Positions 49,923-58,684 of a DNA stretch of 64,000 nucleotides are shown here, piece after piece. A program made the position numbers and the translations under genes. The notes under the pieces were generated by a model. The model ran no database searches and was not told the DNA's origin. It was given only the letters and a program-made list of their open reading frames with translations. Source of the DNA: DASVHS01 sp038244815 (GTDB lineage: Bacteria > Acidobacteriota > Thermoanaerobaculia > Gp7-AA8). Positions within the stretch are counted from its first letter, which is position 1. Each line of letters begins with the position of its first letter. Where the stretch lies: contig JBBRTB010000019.1 of the NCBI GenBank assembly GCA_038244815.1, forward strand, positions 28,351 to 92,350, written 5' to 3'.

Positions 49923-50630
49923 TCACATCACCGCGTCCGGCGCTTCCTGGTATCCGAGGAATCTCACTTCGATGCTGTGAACACCGTCGATGGCGGCCAG
50001 CTGCTCTTCGAGCGGAGTGACATCGAGCGGCAGGTTCGAGGGGACGATGAACGTTGTGCGCCGGGTCCAGAGCAAGTCGCCGCGGGAGATGCTGCGCCGC
50101 ATGGTCGTCGCGTGCGCCTCCCTGGCGAAGCGCGACCACGCTTCATCGATTGCCCGGACGGCCTCGTGCTCGCATTCGACGCACAGCTCCACCCGGCTCA
50201 TGCGACCCTCACGGCGCACAGCGTCGATCCATGTACCGATCGTCCGCATCGTGAACTGCGTGACGATGATGGCGGCGAACAGCGTCGCCCCCACATTGAA
50301 TTGTCCGAGACCGACAGCCACGCCCATGCTGGCGTTGGCCCACAGCGTCGCCGCCGTGGTCACTCCCTGGACGGTCGCGCCGCGGTGGATGATCACGCCA
50401 GCGCCGATGAAGCCGATGCCGGTGACGACCGCCGCGGCGATCTGCGCCGGATTGTGGTTGATGTCGCCGAACGTGTTCGACAGCAGCGCAAACGTCGCCG
50501 CGCCCAAGGCCACGAGCGTGTTGGTCTTGATCCCGGCGGTCTTGTGACGCCACTCGCGCTCGATCCCGATGATCGCGCCGAGGACGAGCGCAAGAGCCAG
50601 ACGGGTGAGAGCGGTGGTGAGAGGAATCAT
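49923..50630 (-). CDS. MgtC/SapB-family membrane protein
   Basis: 235 residues. The conserved MgtC core is complete: LVLGAIIGIEREWRHKTAGI, TNTLVALGAATFALLS, GIGFIGAGVIIHRGATVQGV, and TTAATLWANASMGVAVGLG. About 90 residues of soluble C-terminal domain follow. Members affect Mg2+ stress and the F-ATPase in some pathogens; elsewhere their role is open. Four to five membrane helices. The gene is flanked on both sides by heptamer/octamer arrays. Confidence 0.9.
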   Translation of the reverse strand: MIPLTTALTRLALALVLGAIIGIEREWRHKTAGIKTNTLVALGAATFALLSNTFGDINHNPAQIAAAVVTGIGFIGAGVIIHRGATVQGVTTAATLWANASMGVAVGLGQFNVGATLFAAIIVTQFTMRTIGTWIDAVRREGRMSRVELCVECEHEAVRAIDEAWSRFAREAHATTMRRSISRGDLLWTRRTTFIVPSNLPLDVTPLEEQLAAIDGVHSIEVRFLGYQEAPDAVM

Positions 50631-50639
50631 CGGTGTGAC

Positions 50640-50757
50640 AGGTTGCCAGGTTTCTTCGGGTTGCCGGGTTGCCAGGTTTCCAGGTTACCGGGGTACGGGT
50701 TACCAGGTTAACTAGCCCAGCGACCCGGCGACCCAGCGACCCAGCGACCCGGCGACC
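50640..50757. repeat. GGGTTGCC and CAGCGACC octamer arrays
   Basis: First half (50640-50710) has GGTTGCCA/GGGTTGCC/GGTTACC units, second half (50715-50757) has CAGCGACC/CGGCGACC units. They fill the gap between the MgtC start and the end of the binding lipoprotein gene. Confidence 0.8.
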
Positions 50758-50764
50758 AGAAGAC

Positions 50765-52300
50765 TCACTCTACCGTCATAAAGGGCACCGACAACAGGAA
50801 TCCCGACGGGTACATCTGAAATCCCTTGATGTTCTTGCGCATGATGGCCACGTTGTCGCGGTGATAGAGGGAGATGTAAGGGAGATCCTCCGCCAGGATG
50901 TGCTGGATCTCGTCGTAGGCCGCTTTGCGTTTGGCGCGATCGAACGTCGAGCGGCCCTCTTTGATCAGCTGGTCGACGCGGGGATTGATGTAGTAGCCGC
51001 GGTTCTGGCCGTTCGGGGCGAGCGACTCGGAGTCGAAGATCGTGTAATAGAAGTCGGGATCGGAGATGCCGGCGCGCCGCAGCGAGAACACCTGGAAGCG
51101 GCCCTTGGTGATGTCGTCCATGAAGGTGCCGAACTCGCTCGTCTGGATCTGCATGTTCACGCCGATCTCGCGCAGCATCTGCTGGATCATCTCGGCCTGC
51201 TGGTTGGCCTCGGCGTCGGTGGATGTGCGGAACGTGAATGAGAAGCGCGTCTTCGGTCCGGGGCCGTCCGGGTCCTTGTAGCCGGCGGCGTCGAGCAGTT
51301 GCATGGCCTTGTTCTTGTCGTAGGGATACGAAGGCAGGTTCTCCGCGCGCGCCCAGTGTCCGGGCGGGAACAACGTCTCGGTGACCTGCCCGTAACCGTG
51401 CAGCAGGTCGCGCACGATGCGCTCGCGGTCGATGGCGTAGGCGAGCGCCTGGCGCACCTGCTTGTTCCTGAAAATCGGATCGCGCAGGTTGAACGCCAGA
51501 TATTGATACGCGCCGCCGTGGGCGGTCTGCACGTTGAAGTCGCCGCTTTTCCTGAACTGATCGACCTGGTCGTAGGGAATGCTGTTGATCTCGAAGTTCA
51601 CGGTGCCGCGGCGCAGCTCCAGCACGCGGGTCGTGGCGTCCGGAATGATGCGCACGGTGACGTTGGGGATCTTCGGCTTGCCGCCGACCCACTGGTCGAA
51701 GGCCTGCAGCGTGACGCGTTCATCGGGCTTGAACTCCGTCACTTTGTATGCGCCGGCCAGGACCGGCATTTTCGCGAAGACCTCCGGGTCCGCGCCCTGC
51801 GGTACGGCCATGTAGGTGAGGTTGTCGAAGATTCCGCCGTTGGCTTCCTTCATCTTGATGATGAAAGTGTGGTCGTCCGGTGTCTCGAACCCGGCGATGC
51901 TGCTGTACCCCGATTTCTTCGGGCTCTTCAGCGCGTCGCCCATCGTCGACTCGAACGTGTAGCGGATGTCTTTCGACGTGAGCGGACGGCCGTCCTGGAA
52001 TCTCGCGTTCGGGTTGAGGTGAAAGACGATGGTCTTGTCGTCCGGCGTCTCCCATTTCTCGGCCAGGTCGGGCGCGAAGTCGCCCGACGGCGTCAGCTTG
52101 ATGAGACCGCTGGCCGTCATGTCCCAGATGCGGCCCGAGTACGTGTCGGTACCGAGGCGCGGGTCGAGATTGGTCGGACTGCCGTCGAAGGCGATGACCA
52201 GACCGCCGTTTGCGGCGTTGCCGCTAGAGGTCGATTTCTCGCCGCCGCACGAGGCCAGAAGCATCGCCGTCAGGATCACCAGGACTGAACGCGTTCTCAT
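50765..52300 (-). CDS. Family 5 extracellular solute-binding lipoprotein (peptide type)
   Basis: 511 residues from the ATG at 52300, which has gaaggag upstream. Signal peptide with lipobox LLASC. SBP family 5 features: SPTNLDPRLGTDTYSGRIWD, LAEKWETPDDKTIVFHLNPN, RFQDGRPLTSKDIRYTFE, and VRQALAYAIDRERIVRDLLHG. Such proteins bind oligopeptides, nickel or other solutes for Dpp/Opp-type ABC permeases. No permease or ATPase is adjacent, so it is an orphan. It is divergent from the phosphatase-superfamily gene. Confidence 0.9.
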   Translation of the reverse strand: MRTRSVLVILTAMLLASCGGEKSTSSGNAANGGLVIAFDGSPTNLDPRLGTDTYSGRIWDMTASGLIKLTPSGDFAPDLAEKWETPDDKTIVFHLNPNARFQDGRPLTSKDIRYTFESTMGDALKSPKKSGYSSIAGFETPDDHTFIIKMKEANGGIFDNLTYMAVPQGADPEVFAKMPVLAGAYKVTEFKPDERVTLQAFDQWVGGKPKIPNVTVRIIPDATTRVLELRRGTVNFEINSIPYDQVDQFRKSGDFNVQTAHGGAYQYLAFNLRDPIFRNKQVRQALAYAIDRERIVRDLLHGYGQVTETLFPPGHWARAENLPSYPYDKNKAMQLLDAAGYKDPDGPGPKTRFSFTFRTSTDAEANQQAEMIQQMLREIGVNMQIQTSEFGTFMDDITKGRFQVFSLRRAGISDPDFYYTIFDSESLAPNGQNRGYYINPRVDQLIKEGRSTFDRAKRKAAYDEIQHILAEDLPYISLYHRDNVAIMRKNIKGFQMYPSGFLLSVPFMTVE

Positions 52301-52351
52301 CACGGTTACTCCTTCACTGCGCAACTGTTTACAAGAGAAGTGCCTGTTATC

Positions 52352-54475
52352 ATGCCCTCAAGGATGCGCCGCCTCTCGTTCCTCTTCATCGTACTGGCCC
52401 TTTTCTCGTTTTCCCTCTCGGCCCAGCAGAAAGTCATCGTCCTCGGATTCGATGGCGTGGACGCCAAACTGGTCGAGCAGTGGATGAACGAAGGGAAGCT
52501 TCCCAATCTGGCCAAGCTGCGCGAGCAGGGAACTTTTCGGCCTCTGCGGCCGACCATCCCGGCGCAGACGCCGGTCTCCTGGTCGACCTTCAGCACAGGG
52601 ATCGATCCGGGCCGCACGGGCATCTTCGACTTTCTGCGCCGCGATCCCAAAACCTATCTGCCGGTTTTCGCCGCGTTCGACGAGATCAAAGTGAAGTTTC
52701 TGTTCGGCGCGAACAACCCGCCGGCGTTCGGATTCGCGGCCGGGGCGCTGGCGCTGCTGATCACTCTGGCGTTCACGCGTCGCCGCGTGCCGTATGTGCC
52801 CGTGATCGTCGGCCTGGTTATCGGCGCCGGCGTCTTCGTGGCCACGAGGAAGTACATCCCCGAGACCATTCCCGGCGTGATCAACCGCCGCCAGGGCATT
52901 CCATTCTGGGATGCGGCGGCAAAGGCGGGGAAGAAGGCGGTGGTGGTCCATATCCCGGTAACGTTTCCCCCCACCGACTTCCACAACGGCCACATGCTCT
53001 CGGGACTGGGCGTGCCGGACATCTCCGGCCGCGTCGGCAAGCCGTTCTACTTCACCTCTGAGCTCGACATCGCGCACAGCGGCGGCGGCGAGTTCTCCAT
53101 CGAAGTCGTGCAGCTCGAGGACAACAAGGGCGTGATCCAGACGAAGATCCAGGGTCCGCCGAACAAACTCTTCAACGATCCGCCGTACATCATCATCCCG
53201 ATGACGATCACGGTTCCGAACGACAGGAACTCCATCCAGATCGAAGTCAGCGGACAGAAATTTTCGCTCCGGCCCGGACAGTGGAGCGGCTGGACCGATT
53301 TCGTCTTTCCGTTCAATCCCATCATCAAGCTGCACGGCATCAGCCGCTTCTATCTGATGTCGTCGCAGCCGGAAGTGAAGCTGTATCTCTCGCCGATCAA
53401 CTTCGATCCGCGGTCGCTGCCGCCCGGGTTCCGGGTGTCGACACCGTCGGACTGGGCCCCGCAGCTCGCCAAAGAGGTGGGACTGTTCAAGACGCTTGGG
53501 TGGCAGATCGACACCTGGGCGATCTCCGAAGGGTTCGCCACCGAGCAGATTTTCTGGGACGACATGAACTGGACGGTGGCGCAGTCGCGGAAGCTCTTCG
53601 CTCACGCTCTGGCCAGCGACGACGATCTGATCGTGCAACAGTTCGAGTTTCCGGACCGAGTCGCCCACGTGTTCTGGCGGCTGCACGACCCGACGCACCC
53701 GGCGTACAACGCCGCCCTGGCGGCGACATGGGGCGACGCCATCGAGCGCGCCTACAAGCTGATGGATGACATCGTCGGCGATGCCATGGCCGCCGCGCAG
53801 AAGCGCAACGCCGCGCTGATGGTCGTGTCCGATCACGGATTCGCGAGCTTCCGCAAAGCCGTGAACTACAACACCTGGCTCGTCGTCAACGGATACATGA
53901 CGCTGAAGACCGGCGTTCAGGCCAAAGAGAAGAACGTGGAGATGCTCTTCGACCAGGGACAGTTCTGGGAGAACGTCGACTGGTCGAAGACGCGCGCGTA
54001 TGCCATGGGTCTGGGCGAGATGTACATCAACGTGAAGGGGAGGGAGGCCCAGGGCATCGTCAACCCCGGTCCGGAGTACGACGCCCTCAAGGCCGAGCTC
54101 GAGCAGCGCCTCGTGCAGATCACCGATCCCGAAAACGGCCAGCACCCCGTACGCCGCGTGCTGGCGCGCGAGGAGATCTACCGCCAGTTCGACCCGAACA
54201 TGATTCCCGATCTCTTCATCACCAACAACGACGGCTACCGCGTCTCCTGGCAGACTTCGCTCGGCGGCATTCCAAAGAACCTCATCGAAGTGAACAACAA
54301 GGTCTGGAGCGGCGACCACTGCTCGCTCGACCCGGAGATCGTCCGGGGAATCTTCTTCTACAACCGGAGACTGGCCACCGATCGGCCGCCGTACATCGGC
54401 GATGTCTATCCGACGGTGCTGGGGCTGCTGGGCGTGAAGGCGCCCTATGAGCTGGATGGCGTCGAGCTGCGGTGA
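52352..54475 (+). CDS. Alkaline-phosphatase-superfamily membrane enzyme
   Basis: 707 residues from the ATG at 52352; the ATG at 52364 is possible. The N-terminus is a signal peptide (SFLFIVLALFSFSLSA). Metal-binding motifs of the type I phosphodiesterase group are VIVLGFDGVDAKLVEQWM, TPVSWSTFSTGIDP (nucleophile Thr/Ser region) and MVVSDHGFASF; the last Asp/His set is in VWSGDHCSLDPEIVRG. Two membrane helices (about 123-167) are inserted into the early part of the domain. It probably acts on phosphodiesters or as a phospho-transferase outside the cell. The AP superfamily call is firm, the substrate unknown. Confidence 0.8.
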   Translation: MPSRMRRLSFLFIVLALFSFSLSAQQKVIVLGFDGVDAKLVEQWMNEGKLPNLAKLREQGTFRPLRPTIPAQTPVSWSTFSTGIDPGRTGIFDFLRRDPKTYLPVFAAFDEIKVKFLFGANNPPAFGFAAGALALLITLAFTRRRVPYVPVIVGLVIGAGVFVATRKYIPETIPGVINRRQGIPFWDAAAKAGKKAVVVHIPVTFPPTDFHNGHMLSGLGVPDISGRVGKPFYFTSELDIAHSGGGEFSIEVVQLEDNKGVIQTKIQGPPNKLFNDPPYIIIPMTITVPNDRNSIQIEVSGQKFSLRPGQWSGWTDFVFPFNPIIKLHGISRFYLMSSQPEVKLYLSPINFDPRSLPPGFRVSTPSDWAPQLAKEVGLFKTLGWQIDTWAISEGFATEQIFWDDMNWTVAQSRKLFAHALASDDDLIVQQFEFPDRVAHVFWRLHDPTHPAYNAALAATWGDAIERAYKLMDDIVGDAMAAAQKRNAALMVVSDHGFASFRKAVNYNTWLVVNGYMTLKTGVQAKEKNVEMLFDQGQFWENVDWSKTRAYAMGLGEMYINVKGREAQGIVNPGPEYDALKAELEQRLVQITDPENGQHPVRRVLAREEIYRQFDPNMIPDLFITNNDGYRVSWQTSLGGIPKNLIEVNNKVWSGDHCSLDPEIVRGIFFYNRRLATDRPPYIGDVYPTVLGLLGVKAPYELDGVELR

Positions 54476-54477
54476 GC

Positions 54478-54523
54478 GCCCCCGCCCGGATTCCGCGCGT
54501 CCTGCGGCGCTCGGAATGACGCC
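54478..54523. repeat. REP-like element, partial copy E
   Basis: ccccgcccggattccgcgcg, then tcctgcggcgctcggaatgacg; only the right arm is kept. It lies between two plus-strand genes. Confidence 0.7.
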
Positions 54524-54540
54524 GCTTTCTGACTGATCCA

Positions 54541-55740
54541 ATGGACTACAAGCGCCTACTCACCAAAGTCGAAAAGACGCTCGAACAGATCGAGACGACC
54601 GAAGGCACGACCTCGATGACGATCGAGAAGATCGCCGAGAGTATCGCCACGAACTTCAAGGACGAACTGGGCGTGACGGGCGGCCGGGTCTACGAGCAGC
54701 GGGGCGACGACACGTACGAGCTCGTTGGCCGGTTCGGCGGGGCGCACGAGGGAATCCTCGGCATCACCGTACCGAAGCAGTACAAGCCGATCGAGCTCGT
54801 GCTCGAGAACGGATCGGTGGTCATGGGTCCGTCGGATCCAGGGTTCGATCCCGTTCTCGAACAGAAGATCGGTGCGCGCCGCTTCGCGGCCATCGTCGTC
54901 GGAGACGAAAACTACATCCTCAGCTTCAATGTGTCGCCTGAGTTGTCCCGCGAGGACATTCTCTTCTCGCTCAATCTCGTCCGCTACGCGATCAACCAGC
55001 GGCTCCGCGCGCAGAGGTACGAGTCGCTGATCGTCGAGGCCCAGCGTATCCAGCAGTCCATCCTGCCGAAGCGCGTCCCGCAGTACGCCGGATATGACAT
55101 CTACGGCCGCACCTCGCCGGCGGAGATCGTCAGCGGCGACTTCTACGACTTCATCCCTGTCTCCGACAACGTGCTGGGACTGGCCGTGGCCGATGGATCG
55201 GGTCATGGACTGCCGGCCGCGCTGGTCGTGCGCGACATCTACATGGGCCTGCGCATGGCTACGGACCGCGACTTCAAGATCATCCGCACCGTCGAGAAGC
55301 TCAACCACATCATTCACCGCAGCCGGTTGACCACGAAGTTCGTGTCGCTGTTCTACGGCGAGCTGGAGACGGGCGGGATCCTCATCTACTGCAATGCCGG
55401 CCACAATTTCCCGTTCGTGTTCCACGGCAGGAGGGGCGTCGAGTATCTCGTGACGACGGGACCGGTATTGGGACCGACGCCCGACGCCACCTACGTGCGC
55501 GGCTTCACGAGGTTAGGGCCGGGAGACCTGCTCTGCATGTACTCCGATGGCATAGTCGAAGCGCACGATTCACACGATCGGGAGTTCGGCATGAACCGGC
55601 TCATGCGGCTCGTCCGCACCCATCGCGACCGGCCGGCCCAGGAGATCGTGCAGGAAGTTCTGTCGGCCGTCGAGAAGTTTGGACGGAAAGGCGAAGACGA
55701 TCGGACGATCGTGATCGTCAAGGCCAAGCAGGTCTCGTGA
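54541..55740 (+). CDS. GAF-like SpoIIE-type protein phosphatase
   Basis: 399 residues. The N-terminal half (about 1-160) is GAF-like, with helix VEKTLEQIETTEGTT and strands ending in GDENYILSFNVS. The SpoIIE/PP2C domain follows: RIQQSILPKRVPQYAGYDIY, EIVSGDFYDFIPVSDN (metal Asp), VADGSGHGLPAAL, and LLCMYSDGIVEAHDS. Such enzymes dephosphorylate anti-anti-sigma proteins (RsbU type). No RsbV/RsbW pair is adjacent. The aminotransferase gene starts within its stop codon. Confidence 0.92.
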   Translation: MDYKRLLTKVEKTLEQIETTEGTTSMTIEKIAESIATNFKDELGVTGGRVYEQRGDDTYELVGRFGGAHEGILGITVPKQYKPIELVLENGSVVMGPSDPGFDPVLEQKIGARRFAAIVVGDENYILSFNVSPELSREDILFSLNLVRYAINQRLRAQRYESLIVEAQRIQQSILPKRVPQYAGYDIYGRTSPAEIVSGDFYDFIPVSDNVLGLAVADGSGHGLPAALVVRDIYMGLRMATDRDFKIIRTVEKLNHIIHRSRLTTKFVSLFYGELETGGILIYCNAGHNFPFVFHGRRGVEYLVTTGPVLGPTPDATYVRGFTRLGPGDLLCMYSDGIVEAHDSHDREFGMNRLMRLVRTHRDRPAQEIVQEVLSAVEKFGRKGEDDRTIVIVKAKQVS

Positions 55741-56612
55741 TGGCGGACGTTCTCTGGTTCAACGGACGGTTCACCACGACCGACGAGCGCATCCTCGGCG
55801 TCGAAGATCGCGGCTTCCAGTTCGGCGACGCCGTTTACGAGGTCTTCAAGTTCCTCGGCCACGGCCCGGTGTTTTTCAGCGACCACTACCGGCGGCTCGA
55901 TCGTGGGCTGCGGGAGATCGAGATTCCCAATCCGTGGACGGAAACGGCCTTTGCGGACATGACCCGCGAACTGCTGTCGCGTACGTCGTTCGACGACGGC
56001 ATCGTCTACATCCAGGTCTCGCGGGGCGAGAGTGCGCGCGTGCATTTCTATCCCGAGGGGATGAAGCCGACCGCGCTCGCGTACTCGCGCGCGTACACGT
56101 TTCCGGGCCAGGCCAAGAAGGAGCGCGGGATTTCCGTGATCACGACCGCCGATCAGCGCTGGCTCCATTGCGACGTGAAGTCGGTGAACCTGCTCGCCAA
56201 CGCCCTGGCAAAAAAGAAGGCCCAGCGCGCCGGCGCCGAGGAAGCGTTGCTGATCAGCGCGGGAATCGTGCGTGAGGGGGCCAGCTCGAGCTTCTTCGCG
56301 GTCCGTGAGGGCAACGTGATCACCCATCCGGCCGACGAGCACATTCTTCCGGGCGTGGTCCGCGACCGGGTCATCCAGCTCGCGCTCGCCGAAGGAATTC
56401 GCGTTGACGAACGCCCTCTGCGCGAGGCCGAGCTCTTCGACATGGACGAGGCGTTCATCACCAACACGACGCAGGGCGTAATGCCGGTGACCGGAATCGA
56501 CGGTCGCGCGATCGCCGATCGCCGTCGTGGAGAGACTACGGCGAGACTGCAGTCCCTTCTCGACGATGCCGAGCTTCATGACGTGGCGGCGAGAGATTTC
56601 GTACCGCGGTGA
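55740..56612 (+). CDS. Class IV aminotransferase (D-amino acid type)
   Basis: 290 residues from the ATG at 55740, which overlaps the phosphatase stop; a GTG directly before it is also possible. ILGVEDRGFQFGDAVYEVFK is the family start. The PLP Lys is in WLHCDVKSVNLLANALAKKK, and EEALLISAGIVREGASSSFF and FITNTTQGVMPVTGIDG complete the site. The pattern fits D-alanine aminotransferase better than BCAT, as a RxH-like acceptor motif and GDAVYEVF are present. It would supply D-amino acids for the wall. The 3' end overlaps a minus-strand gene by 77 bases. Confidence 0.88.
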   Translation: MADVLWFNGRFTTTDERILGVEDRGFQFGDAVYEVFKFLGHGPVFFSDHYRRLDRGLREIEIPNPWTETAFADMTRELLSRTSFDDGIVYIQVSRGESARVHFYPEGMKPTALAYSRAYTFPGQAKKERGISVITTADQRWLHCDVKSVNLLANALAKKKAQRAGAEEALLISAGIVREGASSSFFAVREGNVITHPADEHILPGVVRDRVIQLALAEGIRVDERPLREAELFDMDEAFITNTTQGVMPVTGIDGRAIADRRRGETTARLQSLLDDAELHDVAARDFVPR

Positions 56613-56799
56613 CGGCGAAGAACGCGCCCGAGATCACCGAAACGATCAACGCCAGTTGCACGGCGTGCTCGACCAGCGACGACGCTCCCCACGTCTGCAC
56701 GAGATCGTAGATGAGCAGTGCCGCCCCTGCGCAAACGTAAAGCACACCGACCACGCCGAGAATGGCGTTGCCCACTCTGGAACGCACCTCGATCCGCAT
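56536..56799 (-). CDS. Small membrane protein of unknown function
   Basis: 87 residues from the ATG at 56799, with aaggag 7 bases upstream. Two membrane helices: VGNAILGVVGVLYVCAGAAL and AVQLALIVSVISGAFFAVTA, with a short loop containing WGASSLVEH. The basic C-terminal tail (SPPRHEARHRREG) is antisense to the end of the aminotransferase gene. No family is recognised. The strong RBS and clean helices argue for a real gene. Confidence 0.6.
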   Translation of the reverse strand: MRIEVRSRVGNAILGVVGVLYVCAGAALLIYDLVQTWGASSLVEHAVQLALIVSVISGAFFAVTAVRNLSPPRHEARHRREGTAVSP

Positions 56800-56844
56800 G
56801 AGCCGGCTCCTTGCTGAAGGACGCAACGATGGTAACACCCAGCG

Positions 56845-57024
56845 CGGGTTGCCGGGTTGCCGGGTTGCCGGGTTGCGTTGCTGGGACGCTGGGTCGCGTC
56901 GCTGGGACGCTGGGTCGCAGGGTCGCTGGGTCGCTGGGTTGCCCGGGTTGCCGGGTTGCCGGATCATCCGGCTACCGGCTAGCGGCTAGCGGCTACCGGC
57001 TACCCTCGTCACCGAGCACCGAGC
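56845..57024. repeat. Composite repeat hotspot (GGGTTGCC, GGGTCGCT, GGCTACC/GGCTAGC, CGAGCACC)
   Basis: About 180 bases made only of tandem heptamer/octamer units of at least four types. Order: GGGTTGCC (56846-56876), GGGACGCT/GGGTCGCT (56880-56939), GGGTTGCC (56938-56965), CGGCTAGCGGCTACC (56970-57003), CACCGAG (57009-57023). No gene is present between 56800 and 57037. Confidence 0.85.
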
Positions 57025-57037
57025 CCCCGCCCCCTCC

Positions 57038-57781
57038 TCAGTCCCCCGAAATGAGATCCCCGATGACGCCGCCGGCGATTCCGGCGATGCCTTTCGACTC
57101 TTCCTTGCGGCTTCCGATCGCGGCGGCGATGCGATTGGCAAGACGGCTGAACGGCATCGTCTGCAGCACGACGTGGCCGGGGCCGGTGATGGTTGCGTAA
57201 AAGAGACCCTCTCCGCCGAACAGCGCGTTGCGGAAGCCGCCGACGAACTGGATGTCGTACTTGACCGTGTCGGCCATGGCCACGATGCAGCCGGTGTCCA
57301 CGCGGATCTGCTCGCCGGGCGCGAGATCGAACTCCATCATGTTTCCTCCGGCGTGGAGGAACAGCATTCCGGTGCCGGTGTACTTCTGGAGGATGAATCC
57401 TTCGCCGCCGAAGAGACCGGCTCCGAATTTCTTGGTGAACGCGACCGAGAGGTCGATGTTGCCGATGCCGCAGAGAAAGGCGTTGCGCTCGGCGAGCAGC
57501 GTGTTGCCGTTCATCTGCATGGGGATGATCTTTCCGGCCACGGGATTGGCCAGCGCCAGGCTGCCGGTCGACGCGCTGCAGTGAAACGTGCTCATGAAGA
57601 GCGACTCGCCGGCGAGGAACTTGCGCATCAGTCCCTTCATCAGGCCGCCCTGCATCTTTGCCTGCAGGTCGATGCCGGAGCCCATGTACAGCATCGCGCC
57701 CGCTTCAGCGAAGACTTCTTCGCCGCGATTGAGGGTGATCTTGAGAGCCTGCATGACATCGCCGACGAGCTGGTATTCCAT
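57038..57781 (-). CDS. AIM24/TIGR00266-family protein
   Basis: 247 residues from the ATG at 57781. The family pattern is clear: ITLNRGEEVFAEAGAMLYM, a Gly-rich SGIDLQAKMQGGLMKG, KIIPMQMNGNTLLAERNAFL, and ILQKYTGTGMLFLHAGGNMM. The end has GGEGLFYATITGPGHVVLQT. Prokaryotic members are thought to be beta-prism trimers; the role is unknown. The start is 18 bases from that of the divergent pseudouridine synthase gene. The composite repeat hotspot lies beyond its stop. Confidence 0.9.
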   Translation of the reverse strand: MEYQLVGDVMQALKITLNRGEEVFAEAGAMLYMGSGIDLQAKMQGGLMKGLMRKFLAGESLFMSTFHCSASTGSLALANPVAGKIIPMQMNGNTLLAERNAFLCGIGNIDLSVAFTKKFGAGLFGGEGFILQKYTGTGMLFLHAGGNMMEFDLAPGEQIRVDTGCIVAMADTVKYDIQFVGGFRNALFGGEGLFYATITGPGHVVLQTMPFSRLANRIAAAIGSRKEESKGIAGIAGGVIGDLISGD

Positions 57782-57799
57782 GGTCTGATTAGAGCAGAA

Positions 57800-58672
57800 A
57801 TGCAGATGGTCGTGAAAGAGGCTGCCCCGCTTTTGGATCTGCTCGGCGAGATGTTTCCGGAGTCGTCGCGCACGACGCTGCGCCAGATGCTGCAGGGACG
57901 GCGCGTCCGCGTGAACGGCGAGCCGGAGATCGACGCCAAGCGGATGCTCGCTGCCGGAGACGAGGTGAGCGTGCTGTCGCGAGCAGAAGCAGTGACGCTG
58001 CCGGAGACGCTCACACTCCTGCACGATGACGATGACGTGCTCGTGGTGATCAAAGCCAACGGCCTGCTCACCGTGGCCACGGCGCGGGAGCAGGAGAACA
58101 CGGCCCAGGCACTGCTCGACGAATACCTGCGCCAGAGGAGCGGAGGGCGCGTGCATGTCGTGCATCGCCTCGATCGCGAGACCTCGGGCGTGCTCGTCTT
58201 TGCCAAAAACTTCAAAGCCCGCGAAGTGCTCAAGGAGAAATTTGCCGCTCACGACATCGACCGCGTCTACGTGGCCGTCATCGAGGGACGCATGCAGCCG
58301 CCGTCGGGAACGATCCAGTCGAACCTGCTCGAGCGGCCGAACCTGCGTATGGAGAGCGTGAAGCGACATCACCCCGAGGCGAAGCTGTCGGTCACGCACT
58401 ACGGCACCGCGGAGACCTCATCGGGCTACAGCATGCTCGAGGTGACGCTCGAGACCGGCCGCAAGAACCAGATCCGCGCGCATCTGTCGGAGGCCGGCCA
58501 CCCCATCGTCGGCGACCAGTTTTACGGCAGCAAGGTCAACCCCCTCGGCCGCCTCGGCCTCCACGCCAGGCTCCTTGGATTTGTGCACCCGACGACCGGG
58601 AAGCAGATGACGTTCAAGGCACCGGTCCCGCGCGTGTTTCAGGATCTGTTCAAGACGAAACGGCGGGAGTGA
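57800..58672 (+). CDS. RluA-family pseudouridine synthase
   Basis: 290 residues from the ATG at 57800. S4 RNA-binding domain first (PESSRTTLRQMLQGRRVRVN), then the catalytic core with VVHRLDRETSGVLVFAKN (Asp nucleophile) and LEVTLETGRKNQIRAHLSEA and HPIVGDQFYGS. It isomerises uridine in rRNA or tRNA; which site cannot be told. The divergent AIM24 gene shares its upstream region of only 18 bases. Confidence 0.93.
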   Translation: MQMVVKEAAPLLDLLGEMFPESSRTTLRQMLQGRRVRVNGEPEIDAKRMLAAGDEVSVLSRAEAVTLPETLTLLHDDDDVLVVIKANGLLTVATAREQENTAQALLDEYLRQRSGGRVHVVHRLDRETSGVLVFAKNFKAREVLKEKFAAHDIDRVYVAVIEGRMQPPSGTIQSNLLERPNLRMESVKRHHPEAKLSVTHYGTAETSSGYSMLEVTLETGRKNQIRAHLSEAGHPIVGDQFYGSKVNPLGRLGLHARLLGFVHPTTGKQMTFKAPVPRVFQDLFKTKRRE

Positions 58673-58684
58673 GGCGACGACCGA

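Noticed and set aside
52358..54541. A 727-codon minus-strand frame antisense to the phosphatase-superfamily gene
   Set aside because: Composition effect; the plus-strand gene has a signal peptide and metal motifs.
56845..57024. Possible CRISPR array
   Set aside because: Units are 7-8 bases in direct tandem with no spacers, and no cas genes are present.
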